From: Ciona intestinalis
Taxonomy: Eukaryota; Chordata; Ascidiacea; Phlebobranchia; Cionidae
Reading direction: 5' to 3'
DNA length: 64,000 nucleotides
Assembly (NCBI RefSeq): GCF_000224145.3
Contig: NC_020166.2
Coordinates: 5,031,880-5,095,879, forward strand
Part shown: one piece after another, positions 12,001 through 24,800 of the stretch
How the letters are laid out: each line of letters begins with the position of its first letter
Position numbering within the stretch: the stretch's first letter is position 1
Made by a program: the position numbers and the translations under genes
Notes under the pieces: generated by a model
What the model saw: the letters and a program-made list of their open reading frames with translations, nothing else
Told to the model about the DNA's origin: nothing
The model's database searches: none

Positions 12001-15000
12001 TATCTTCTTCCTCTTGGAGAAAGTCCCTGATAAGCTGGTCGACTCCTGCTCCTATCCTCCCATGATCTCCATCCCTCCCTCGGAGGTTCGTATCCACGAG
12101 GAGGATAGCGCGATGAGCTTGGATCATCGAAGTATTGATCATTTGAAGAATACGGATGACTTGATGAGCTGGATCCACCGGATCTCATGGAAACTGGATG
12201 CGTTGAAGTAGGAGCTGATCCAGCAGTGGAGGGAGCAGGAAGAAGAAGATGACGGATGCTCTCAAAGGTCGTCACACTTTGACCTTCACATTTAGTATAA
12301 AGTTAAAATATATACCACCACATTTACATATTTTAAGTAAAAACCAACAAAGATTAATTAAAAACTCACCTGATTTCTGCATGTGGTTTAAAAACAGTTC
12401 AATCAACTCCTGACTGGCATAATCCAGTTTAAGACGGCTGCCATTTAGTTTTCTCCCACGCATTGTATTCAATGCTTGTTGTGCATGTTCATATTTCTGA
12501 TAGAACACAAGCGCTTGTCCACGATTACGATCAATCACCACGTGCTCCACAGGACCATGTCTGTAACATAAGCTGATTTAAAAAATGGTAAAATGGTTTT
12601 CTCTGCTAACCAATCAATATTAAATTCTTAATAAACAACTATTATATAATATACAATAATGTGCAATTTAGTGCAAATATTAGTAATACAAATGTTTTGA
12701 CTTGGATAATATAAAGAACAACATATAATATAACTGTTTGGTACTATAGGCAATAGGTAAGGGAAACTTACTTTTGAAAGCAGCTAGCAAGATAATGTTC
12801 TGTGAAGCTGTCAGTAACTCCTTCCACCCAAACACACGATGACATCACTGTTTTACCAAAACCAAGCTGTAAAAAAAATAAATCCTTTATTCTACAAGGC
12901 TGTTGAACTATATGAACTGATACATCAGACTTCTGTGTAGAAAAATAAACTGAAGATAAAAAAACAAGACACAAAAAAAACAATTTAAAATCCTCCTTGA
13001 TTAAAATAGTTCATAAATATTTATGAAATGGTTTAACAAAACATAGAATAATAAAGATATTACTTTTTATGGGATGCATTATCTTGGTCACAAAATATTT
13101 AAAAACTGTAAATGTTTGGTATAAATTGTAAGAAAAAAATTGATTTTGTAAGGCTAATTTAAAAATATGTTTTATTGGTAAAATATAATTTCTTGTTCCA
13201 ATTACAGTTACACAGGTTAAACAGTATGTGTACTAACTTTAAGTGTGTTTTTTCCCAATCTTTCACCATCCATTTTTCCAATAGCCTTAACAACACTAGC
13301 AATGTCAGTGTACTGTAGGAATGCATACTGAGGTACGTTGTTTTGCTTCTTGATTTCGATCGCCTAAGAAAAACAACCAAATATTTCAAACACATATATA
13401 TTTACAGAACAACAATTAAATACAGATACATTATTCTCATAACAACAATTCAAAACCAATACGCACACACACACTTTACTTACCACTATTTCACCAAATC
13501 GCACAAAGATATTTTTGATGTCGCTGTAACCAACGGTTTTATCGAGATTTCCCACAAACAACGTACGAGATGAGCGTGGATGAAACTCGTCAATAATACC
13601 TCCACATTCCTGAAGCTCTTTACCACTTACTGAAAACATACAATTATTACACATCAGTGACATCACTGCAATTATTAAATTTACACCAAAAATTTCATTT
13701 CATGTACTGATGCAGGAAAACACTGTTTAGTGAAAGGGGTCACAGTCAATTTTATTTAGAAAACACCCAAGTTCCTCTTAACTAACGTAACGAATTAAAT
13801 CACAGGTTTAAATTTTAGATATAATTGTTTCCTTTGTACCTTTTATTATTTAGAATAAGGAGAGGTCTAAACTCTTAAGCTAAGCCAATAAATTCAATAG
13901 TAAGAATTAATTTAATCAAAACATATATAACACAATATTACCTTCGCCTTCATATATGGCAGCTTCTATTGCAGCTCCAAACAGCAGTTTACTTTTCGCA
14001 TGGCTTACCCCCTTGTGTGCTTCAGATGCATTACGAAACAGAACCAGGGCGTGTCTATTGCTTGTGTCACCTCTTATCACAACTGACTTGACCTTGCCAC
14101 ATTTCTTGAACTCGTGGTAGATACCGTCACGTAAACTTGTCACTAATCAATACATTATGTGTTATTTATAGCATAGTGAGCGCAAGATGTTATCATATAG
14201 ATTGCAAATACATATATATACAAACATATATAGTTTTATATACATGTTGTAACATATATGTGGTATATATATATTCAACCAGTAAATGTCAGTTTGGAAA
14301 AACACCTTTAAAGATAACAACAACAGTTCAACGATTTTTTTTATTTTATTCAACTTACCAGATGGCATATAAAATTGTGGTCCATTGTCATATTTCAATT
14401 GTATATTAAAATTAATTAAGCTTTTATGTAAGAAATCCTATTGCACATGAAATGACCTAAATAGAAGACAGATGTATGTAATACGAACCACTTGGTCTGG
14501 TTGGTAGTTTCTTGATTATCATTGTTACCAACTTCTGTCCACCTTCTGAATCACTCTCTATACTTGAGTGTGAGCTGTGGGAAAGGATACATATGTATTG
14601 TGATTTTCATCATTTATATGCGGTAAACTAGGTTAAGAGTAATCATCGAATGTACAGATTCAAACGAATATTGGAGCCTAGATACCTTGATGTACGAGAG
14701 CTGTTTGATCGTGATGAAGTTGCAGATGAAGAATTGGAAGAAGCAGATGAACTATCACTGCTGTATGTTGATGTAGATCCGACTTCATCATCAGAACTAC
14801 GTTTGGTTAACTTCTTGCCACCTAGTATAGACCATACAAATTAGGAAGGTGTCTCACATTACGTGGCTTTCCAAGTGGCACTAATGTAAACTTTAAGCTT
14901 ACCAGAGAATTAAAGACGAAAGACATAATTAAAATAAATGGCTTACTGCCAAAATCTAGCTAATCAAGACCGCATTAAAATGGGTGGGCAGTCGGTCAAA

Positions 15001-17368
15001 GTGCCTTGTTGGTTTGGTAGTAATAACATTACTTTACAGGATAGGATCAAGCAACAGATTCATAAATATTTTACAAACATATGAATATACCGGATTTCCG
15101 TTTAACTGTTGGTGATCGACCACGTTCCTTTGTTTTTTCTAAAATCAAAATAAACATTAAATATTTGCTTGAATACATTCATATAAACGCACAACATACT
15201 TTGTTTCTTTTCATCTAAACTTTTCTTCAATTTCTTCTTCGCTGGTTTCTCAACTTTACCACCGCTGCCTTTTCTACATATTGGAAGAAAGCAAATCAAA
15301 ATTCCATGTCAGAATATTACTGCTTCTATAATTTTTAGTTCTTATAATTACATTACATACCTTCCTTCTTTAGCATTTGAAAAGTTTGATCCAGAATCAT
15401 AACCCCTTGAATCTCGGTGCACTTTTTGTGACATTTTCATATCAGAATGTAACTCGAGCCTTGCATCTTGAGGTTGCGGATATGGACGGTGTCGGTCACC
15501 GCTGTGTGCTCTCTCCACACTGTGGTTAAAACATACAAAGCTGTTGTGACAAAAATACCCCGGCAGTATTTTATTTTATGTAAGTTTAAAAAAAACAGCC
15601 ATCTACAAATGCTGTGCTGAAAGGGTACAACCTACAATACAATATGAGCAGTTGTATGCATGAATAATTAAAGAACATTGGAAATCAATACAACATTTGG
15701 TACACCTGCACTAGGCTGCACAGTGCACACCTATATTATAATATTGTGTGCTGAATAATTTTTGTTTTGAATAATGAGGTTTCTTCTTTACTTGTCCCTG
15801 AAACACTAGTCTAGTCACTACAATGAAGACAATGCTAACAAGCTGTTACAATTACCAGCAAAATAATTGTGCAATCCATCTGCCTTTAATACTATGGTAG
15901 TTTTTATTGGTTTTAATTCTTTTATTACCTACAGAAAAACCTGAACTGTTGTTTAAACATATAATGGATTATTGGCTATATATCTCATATTCTAACTCAT
16001 AATCATAACTTCACCTTTTATTTTGCAACACTTAAACAAATGTGCATATATGTTTATGTAACCTATAAGATGCATGCTATGATTAAAGTTCTAACTTTAC
16101 CTGATAAAGTCAATGTTCAAGTTGATAAAATGTAAGCTAAATCCAAATATGATAATCCAAAGAAACTGAAGTTTGTAAATAATAAGAAACTAATAAATCA
16201 ACAAATGAGAGGCTTGTTATTTCTCTTAATGAGGTCAAGTAGGGGATTGTGGTCAAGTTTATTATGATGATGCTATTGTAAATCCCAGCTTCTAATCCAA
16301 AAGCTAATAGCTCAATTAAATCCACTGTCTGTGATTCTGCATGGCTTCTTCTTGTTACAGAAAGAGGTAGAGGTAACAATTTGCACCAATCTGCAATTTT
16401 GTTAAACCGGATCTTCTTTCTTGAGCAGCATAATCCACTTAATACAATGACCCAGAAAAACTTATCATGGTTGGTTTTGGTGGCATTTGTAGAATACAGA
16501 TTCCCATGATTGTATTACTTCTTAGAATTTAGAGGTACCATTACTAAGCACACAAAGAAGACGTAAATCCAAGAAAATGCTACTCCACAGAACGCCAGAA
16601 ATTTACATTTAGAAATAAAATATATCCAATTGAGTAATCCGTAAAATATTGTGTCTATGGCGAGATAAACATGGCGCTCCTTCGAAACGATTTCATTTTT
16701 CGTAATGCTTGCATAAAATTACATAAATGCACAACGATGCACATATACTACAAACAGAAAATCATGACACATTTTTATTTCTTCATCACAATATGTATAT
16801 ATTTGATACAAGTTAGAATAAGTATTTACTACGTACCTGTCATAACCTCTGGAGTCTGTTCGAACAGTTGGATGAGATCTGTGATGATGAGATGGGGACG
16901 GATCATTCTTCCGGCTTCCAGCCGATCCCATGGCTGGTTTAAATTTACATTATTTCTATTCAACTTTATTCCGATATATACACTAAATGTTGTTAAAACT
17001 TCACTTTTAACAAAGATGTTTCAACCTACCAGCAGACTCACTGTAGTTAGTTTGCAGCACACATTCATCAAATCTGTTCACAGAATTGTGAGCTTTCTGC
17101 GCTGATCTTATGTCAACAAAAGCAACTATGGCGCAAGGGTTTCCATCACTCCCTCTCTTGGAAAGAAACTTCACTTTATCAATTCTTCCATATCTGTGTT
17201 TATAATGTTTGTATATATATATTAATTTTGGCTGTATCTTCTCTCCATTAAATTCCCTAGAAAATTAAACTAGAAAAAAGTAATCTACCTTTTGAAATAA
17301 TCGTAAATTCTATCCTCTCTTGAATTTGGTGGTAAGTTTCCTATCCACAAATGACGTGTCTCTCTCAT
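57..17368 (-). CDS. SPEN: SPEN / split ends (SHARP, MINT) orthologue, 3' end off window
   Basis: Nuclear RNA-binding transcriptional co-repressor of the Spen family. I traced 21 exons whose phases all agree: 17289-17368, 17030-17193, 16837-16933, 15361-15519, 15200-15273, 15091-15138, 14686-14821, 14489-14574, 13942-14142, 13484-13629, 13238-13363, 12772-12866, 12370-12560, 10553-12283, 8575-10312, 8070-8250, 7632-7805, 7127-7356, 885-6849, 609-740, 57-201. They encode about 3,966 residues; human SPEN has about 3,660. The protein starts MRETRHLWIGNLPPNSRED, matching the start of human RRM1. RRM2 (about residues 265-345, with GIYHEFKKCGKV), RRM3 (about 365-445, SRTLFVGNLDKT) and RRM4 (about 447-522, CVWVEGVTDSF) follow the human order. 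A Y/R/D-rich segment and a long Lys/Ser-rich disordered body come next. The C-terminal SPOC domain, which recruits SMRT/NCoR in this family, is not in the window. The donor of the 14489 exon is ambiguous by a few bases. Confidence 0.95.
885..6849 (-). CDS. SPEN: SPEN giant exon (disordered Lys/Ser-rich body)
   Basis: A single 5,965-bp open exon encoding about 1,988 residues, bounded by an acceptor at 6850-6851 and a donor at 883-884, in phase with both neighbours. It is acidic/Ser/Thr-rich at first (6849 to about 5500), then very rich in Lys and Ser with many SK, KSK and DKK runs. Several Tyr-Ser-acidic patches lie around 3526-4616. Near 1500-1560 it encodes IELAAAVSSIEFGFGD, which aligns with ELAAAIGSI in the C-terminal third of human SPEN and so anchors the exon to a defined part of the human protein. 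The human gene also has a multi-kilobase central exon (known from the family). Several long ORFs on the opposite strand here are shadows of this codon composition. Confidence 0.92.
8575..10312 (-). CDS. SPEN: SPEN large exon with conserved SYRKQ-type block
   Basis: A 1,738-bp exon of about 579 codons. It is open well upstream of its first internal Met: the reading frame continues to an acceptor at 10313-10314. It contains VDSRQGYRKQMEAKLTQKRK (about 9285-9350), which matches the human block VDHTQ/IDHTQSYRKQMEQSRRKQ, one of the few conserved segments between the RRMs and SPOC. The rest is acidic and low in complexity. Phase joins exons 10553-12283 and 8070-8250 exactly. Confidence 0.9.
10553..12283 (-). 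CDS. SPEN: SPEN large exon, Y/R/D-rich and RS-rich region after RRM4
   Basis: A 1,731-bp exon following RRM4. Its start completes the sequence KSGQSVTTFESIRHL, aligned with human KSGQDIRDFYEML directly after RRM4. The first third is dense in Tyr, Arg and Asp (for example YEDYHRDVKPRERRERD) and RS dipeptides (RRSRSTSPRSS), like the corresponding human segment. The remainder is Lys/Ser-rich. It ends at a donor at 10551-10552. Confidence 0.9.
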
Positions 17369-18846
17369 TTTAAATTTCAATAGAGAGTTTAAAATATTGA
17401 CGTCGTCACGCAAAACCAACGATGGTACTATGTGACAACATGTCACTTTGTGCAGACAAAAAGCACCAAGACAAATATATTATATACGATTAGGTGTATC
17501 TTAATTCCTGCTTTACAATAACAAGCAAATAAACTTAAACTATTCGTAAAGATCCGTTAAATAATCTTTAATGTGACGTGTCTACGCAAAGCTAACTTGA
17601 ATTCACGCTCCTGCGATTTGCTACGAACTCGTTTTGATGTTTGGTCGGTCACTTGACCACTAGACGGCGCAAAAGCGAGAATTGATCCGCCCTTGATGCC
17701 ATAGAGATCGTAAAGAAATAAAGAAATCGAATGCGAGCATAAATTTTCACATAAATATTACATGGTTTTCCATCTAATATTAAAACCGTGTTTTTTTTGG
17801 TTTCAAGGCCCACCGGTTACATCACGAACCCACGATCAAAAAGGTCTGATATTTACAGAAACGGTCACTTTGACGATCGTGACTCGCATGGTACCGTTTC
17901 GATTCTTTTCAATCTGTTGTAAACTGTATTCAATATTGACTTGCAGCATCGATTTATTAAAAAATAACACGGGCTTTCGAACTGTGCTCAACTTAAGGAA
18001 CAAACTAAAGCTTGCGCACAACAATGCAAAACGTTTATTCGTTTGTTTTATCACTGTGCGCACATTCAACACGCCAAATTTGCTAAATTTAATGAAGGGT
18101 AATGTGGACCAGACAAAGTAACAAACCCTCTGGTATGTTAAACGAGATTCATTTTTGTGATAAATGTCCAGTGGGTTAATTGGGAAACCAGTGAGAGCTT
18201 CATAGTTAACGACACACAAACAATTGTGATGGTTTAATCTTATGTGTATATGGTAGTTGGAAACACAATATTTGTAAAGCTTTACATAGTTAATAATAAA
18301 GGCGAATAAAGTAGTACTGCTAAATACATGTTTACACTTGGTAATTCGGGTAACACCACACGCCAAATCAAAATTATGGGGAAATTCACATAATTTCGCT
18401 AAGATTAAAAAAAATACAATTTACACTAATACTAGCAATACATAGCCCAAGGAAACATGAAAAGCCGAGATGCGTTTAACAGTGATCGCAAAAACACTCA
18501 TGCATAATATGGCTAAAACTTTAAATAACTAGTTGTGCGGATGGAGTGTATATTCAGACTTTGGTCAATATTTAGAAACTCCTAATCAAGAGCAAAAATG
18601 CAATGAATAAATAAAATATATGAATAAAATATGTACATTCTTGGAATCGACAATAATCCAGGCAGTAAATGTTGGACTAACAAATATAAAACGAAATTTA
18701 GGTTTATGTCAATACTGCTGTGCTATTCATTACCAGAATACCAACAATAGCAGTGACAACTTACACGAAAATGACAGCTTTGAGAAAACATTGATATATT
18801 GTTAATACATGTAACATACAATAAATAAATGTTGAATGTAATAAGT
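17369..18846. other. Intergenic: SPEN 5' flank and downstream flank of the exchanger gene
   Basis: About 1.5 kb between the SPEN start codon and the stop codon of the exchanger; both genes are on the minus strand. It should hold the SPEN promoter and 5' UTR. I recognise no TATA box, RNA gene or repeat. A 176-codon ORF on the minus strand (17836-18366) overlaps a 119-codon ORF on the plus strand and resembles no family I know. Confidence 0.5.
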
Positions 18847-21800
18847 TTATGCTGATGCAGTGGAATTGTCATTTTTAGTAGATACAACATGCAATGCTTT
18901 GTGTTCTTTAACCTCTGTAGAAATAACAGCAGGACCAGCACCAGTGACACGATGAACCCCTTCCAAATCTACAGCAGTCATTGGACTTTCCTGTGTAATT
19001 CCTTGGTTGTTCTGTTGTTGATTGTTCGATGCAGACGAACCAAAATTGTCATCGTTAAGAATAAAGTCAGCATCACTGTCATTATCTATGTTTTCCTGAA
19101 GAAACATTTTTTAAGAATAAACATGATCTTGGTTATGTAAGATAGACTGCAATAAAGACAAGTTTTTAAATATTAGTTTTATCATTGATTAAACTAAATT
19201 AATTAGCTATATTACCAGCAAGATATATATTAGAAACCTTTCACCAAAAATTGTTTTTACAAAATCTAAAAAAGAATATTCTGCTTTACAATGACCAGTT
19301 ATGGGCTGAGTTGTAAAGAAAATTACCGAGTTTCAATAAATGTTAACATTTTTTTGTTTAAAGTTTGTTAACTAAGAAATATTTGGTTTATGCTTTTAAA
19401 TATCCTAGGTTCGATGTACTTACAGCATATGCATGTGGGCTTGTTAAACAGTTGGCAAGAGGAGTGCAACATGACGGCAGGGATGTGGAAAGTGGTGGGC
19501 CAGCATGAGTTAATATTGGCTTTAAATAACTTTAGGGAATGCAGTTAAGATTAATAAAACAGATATGTTTACATTAGTAAGAATACAATTTTATTTACGT
19601 TTTGTATTCACTATATAATTATGTTTTATTTAAACTTTAAGCATTTCCTATGTCACCACACTACCAGAAAAAATACTTATTCTTATTCATAACATCTATA
19701 ATGAAGTAAAAAGGATACAATTGATCGAATTTATACCAATTCTTAAACATCCAAGCACTATCAGCATATTTAGGTTGTGCAACAGATACTTGACCATCTG
19801 ATACAGTCTGTATGTAAAACAAAGAAAATTATTCAGATGTATAACTTGGGTGCATAATAATAATCATAAATCATGATATAAAGCTAGCACAAAAGCTTTA
19901 CAGCCACAAATAGTATTGTTTTGAATTGTAAATTACTGGAACTAATAATGAAAATGTTGTTAATATCAATTTAAGTTTTTTAATGTATAATGTTTATTAT
20001 GCAGTCACAAACCAGTGGAACACTATTTAATTTCAAATTAATGAAATTACAAAAACAATTACAGTAAACAACATCGCTGGCATAATGAAAAGAACAACTA
20101 CAGTAGTAAGTATTCAAAATCAGTTAATGCTATTCCTACAACTTTTTATTATTAAATATACCATGCAAAAAATATTATTAGATTTGAAATGTAAAATGAT
20201 TTAGAAAAGAGTTCAAAATGTAATGAAATTTTTTTTTATAGAACACGGAACAAGTTAGTATAATAACTTGGCATTATTGGCAAAAATTTTCCAACTAGCC
20301 AGTTGTTTTAGTAAAGTGTGAGGAGGAAATTGAGAAACGCTGATTTAAATTTAGAGTAGCATACACAAAGCAACCTATACATAAAGTAGGATACGCTACT
20401 GTATGTGCTGACTACAGAATATATGACAATTATTTCTTAGACTACTTTTAAACTGAATTATCAAGCAGTAGGTTGAATAACATGCCAAATTGACAATAAA
20501 TTTCATGTACACAATGTAAAACTATACTGTAAAGTTATATGGCTGTACACCATAATGTTATTGGTATAGACTGATAACTACTGCACTGTCACTTTATTTT
20601 AACAATTACTGCGAAGTGTAAACAAAACCTATTTTCACACACTACATTACATTTACTTTAAACAATAATACAGTTTAAATTAAAGCACAACATTTCCATG
20701 CAGTGTTTTGTTGATGCTGCTAACAACTTCATTACAAACATTACTTACATCTGTTGAGTTACTACGACATCTCTCATAATTACCATTCCCCTTTTAATTA
20801 AAATAAATTAATGATAATCAAGTCACTAGTTTCACACACAAAGTAGTTTTTAATCCTTAGTATAACTGCAGATAAATTAAAATTCCCTTTTGCCAATATA
20901 AGGTCACAACACAATTTTTCTGAATTTTAATATTTAGGTTTTAATTTTTACAAATTTTATAAAAAGTTTCTAATTTTATGACAAATGGAAAAAAACAAAC
21001 AAAGACAAAATAAGAAAACCTGTTCAACAAAGTGTATTCTACAATGTTAGCAAAACTTTCTAAACATATATAAAAAACTTATTTTGACCTTTATGTGGTA
21101 CCTAAAAAATTTAAACTTCGCCGCTTTGTTCACGCTTAGTTTCTTTAGTATTAAACAACATTTTTTTCAAAATTTTGCAAGCAACTTTCAGATTTAGCAG
21201 ATAAGCTACAAATTCTAATCAATGTTATTTGTCATTTTGGTACCCGTATATATATTTAGTATTGTATTGAGTATACAAAAGTAGCTCACTCAACATTTAT
21301 TAAGCTTTGCAACATAAATTGGACAAATTGGTAACAAGCACACTAATGTTTGTCAGAATCTTTAACAATTTCAAACTTCCACACAAGGAAATTTCCAACG
21401 AAATAATAGAACATTAAACTAATTATGACAAACATTATAATAGATAATGCCTACAAAAAGCAAAACTAATGTAATAAAACTATAATTTACATCCTAACTG
21501 CATAGTCATCTACAATCTTAGTATAATTTAGGTTATCAAAACTGTTAACAACAATAAAACATAACAGTATATACTCACATTATTTTGGTTGTCTATATTT
21601 GTTTGTTCAGTTTGAGTTGGTGCATCGGGATCTACTCCAACCCTGGTCGAATACAAAGGATATTAAAATGTAATTTTCATAACATATATGGTGGTATATG
21701 ATAATGGTTGAATCAGTCATATTAGACCAGTGTTTTTCAACCATTTCTTAGCAGTGACCTAAGTACTAAGAATAGATTAACAGAAAAGCTTTGGCAACCC

Positions 21801-24800
21801 AATTACCAAAGAAATCAAATAATCTGACACATTTGTTTTGTAAGCAAAAAGTAGACCACACACAAATATGGGACGAAAGTTGTCCCTGAATTTTTCATCA
21901 ACATGCACGGTTTATAATATAATATATGCAGTACTTTGTGTAAAATCAGTATACTCTCATGCCTCAGCGACCCCTAAAGTTTGTTACATTTAGAAACCCA
22001 TGTCTATATCATGATGAAATCTAAATTGTAAAAAAATAAACAGTAAGTTTCTCACTTGATCTTAAGCCAAGTAAGCATCTGTGTGGTTCCACCTCCAAGA
22101 ATCCAAACAGTGAAAAACACAATAAGAAGTGTGGTCGAAAATATCATCTGTTTTCCCTTCGTGCAGGTGTTTCGTATTGCAAGTGTAAACGCAATTGCTC
22201 CACGCAATCCTAAATAGTTGAATTCATAAATTTTAAATAAACTTGTTAATTTGTTATCATTATCTAAACCTACCATATTTAACAACAATGTAATGTAGTA
22301 AATAATCTATATATACTAAGCATTTTTGTAAAACAAATTTACTGATGCAATTTAATATAATTTAGTATAACATAGAAGACTGTAGATAACATAGTGGCTT
22401 ACACACCTGCAAACATCATCATGTGCTGTATGTTAAATGGAATCTTTCTTCTTCTACCAAGATTTAATAGGAAAGAAAGTGGATAAACATTGCACGCACG
22501 TGATATCATCACTGCTACCTAATATTTGCTTGTAAGGAATAACAAACCACAATAAAAATTTGTCAAAGTGGTTATATAATATGTTAGCAGGGAATTGAAA
22601 AACAGCCAAGGATTTATTACAGATGTGCATGCTGCAGTTGGTACCAACACAGGAAAGCCTGATTCAATAGAGAATGTTGTTTGATCGTTCAATTTCCGGT
22701 AGCTGCTTGGTTAGCTATTCAAAATAAACTAAAGTAATCAAACACTTATAAACAGCACGCTGGGTATACCTACATAAACAAACATAATCTGTTCATTCCT
22801 AACTAACAATTTTAATTGATAATGCATAAAGGATACGAATGCACCAAATATAAATATGGCATTAAATTGGTGATGACTAAAAGTAAACATGGCCACACCC
22901 ATGTAACCGAAGATAAAATTTTCCGCAAGAAAATTGAGCAGTTCGAACAACTCTTTTGTACGTGCTTTAGATTCAGTTGAAAGATTGTTGTAAGTATAAT
23001 GAGCCTGAAAGGAAAAATAAAAACACTTGTTTGAAACTATTGCTACAAAGTATAATGTATTTTACAAACATAAACTATTTTACAAACAACACAAGAAACA
23101 ACAAAATTTGTTTTAATGTTTTTGTTTGTAAGTTTAACATAATAAACAAATTGTTAAATAGCTTACTTGCAAAACACCACAAAAGAGAACTGACACGATT
23201 CCTGTAAAACCAACAGCCTCTGCTAGTAAGAATGATGCCCATGACATAAGGAAAAATATGGAAGTCTCCAAAACTGGAAAGTGACAGATTTTCGTGAACT
23301 TAAACATGCATGCTGTGATAACAGCAGATAAGGCTCCAATCGCAAAAGAGCCGAGAAAAACTCCAATAAATGATCCTAATGCGCTGAAAAATGCCCCAGA
23401 GCTGAAGCTTGAACTTGTTGCTGTTTGGTACTTTTGAATGGATCTAAAAATGTGTAGGGAATTTAACAGAACACTTAAATCCACCTAAAAATATGGTTAA
23501 ATGTATATAGTTCTGATGTCTAAAATACGATAAAAAGTAGTTTTTGTCATTTCAAAAAATAAGGTTGTTGCCATAATTGGCAGTATGGTACTTTGAACAG
23601 TGCTACATAACAACTTATTGTTTAAGCAAATAATGGTGTATAGAACAGATATTTAAACAAATAGAAAAGCACAATGCTGTGCCGGCATGCAGTTATATTT
23701 ATGTGATAAACTTACGATACAAGTACGATAGCCACGGCATCATTGAGAACACTTTCACCAAAGAGCAAAGCATCAAGATTTACATCAACCTTCAGTTCTT
23801 TAAATACAGCAAGCATAGTAACTGGGTCAGTAGCAGATACGATTGCACCAAATAACAAACAATCTACGTATCCAAAGCTAAAGCTTGGGTCTGTGTTGTA
23901 TACCATCATCCATGACACAAAGCCAAACATAATGGATCTGGAAATAAATTAATCAGCATTGATTTCCATTCATCCACATCAGACACTTACCCGATAACCA
24001 ATGCAGATAGCACAGTTCCAATGAAGGCAAATGTCAGAATAGAACCAATGTTTCTAAAAAAGTGTCTCTGCATATGAACATAACTTTACAGTAACTTGGA
24101 GACATGACCTTTAAATTATTGTACAACATACAACACAAGATTATAGAGACTAGGGTATATAATAACTTGTGACTACCATGGTATATAAACAAGTTTTTTT
24201 GCGTATATACTATATATATCTATATAATGAAACTTAACATGAACATACTAATACACATAACATGATAGTAGTATTTACTATTGCCATAAAAAAGCTCATT
24301 TTAATACATAAATCATACAAGGATAGTAAAGGTAAAATTAAACATAATCTATTACAGTAAGAATTCTATTTTTGAATATTTACCTTTTTTAAACTGTAGC
24401 CGGCATGAAAAATAATTGGAGGCAAAAGAATATTGAAGAAAAGTTCTGGATCAAATGTCATCTGTATCAACAGAAGAACTCTTTAACGATTTTTCAATGT
24501 TTAAATATATCCTCTCAGGTGGGGTAATAAAAAACAATGTGTTATTTTGGGTAGGAAAAGACAACACCCTAGCCCGCAAAAAAATGATTTTATTACAAAC
24601 AGCCTTTGTAAAAAAAAAAACATATTTATTTGGCTTGATTTTCATTCTAACTCGTATTCTGGTGTCCATTTCTTCGATAAAACAAAAAAATCAAATTAAA
24701 AACCTTTTGGTCAGTAATATGATAATCAATATTTTATGTATAAGTTAGTATCATGCCTTCTGCAATTCCCGGTCAGTAAATTCACTCCTTGGGCAATCTG

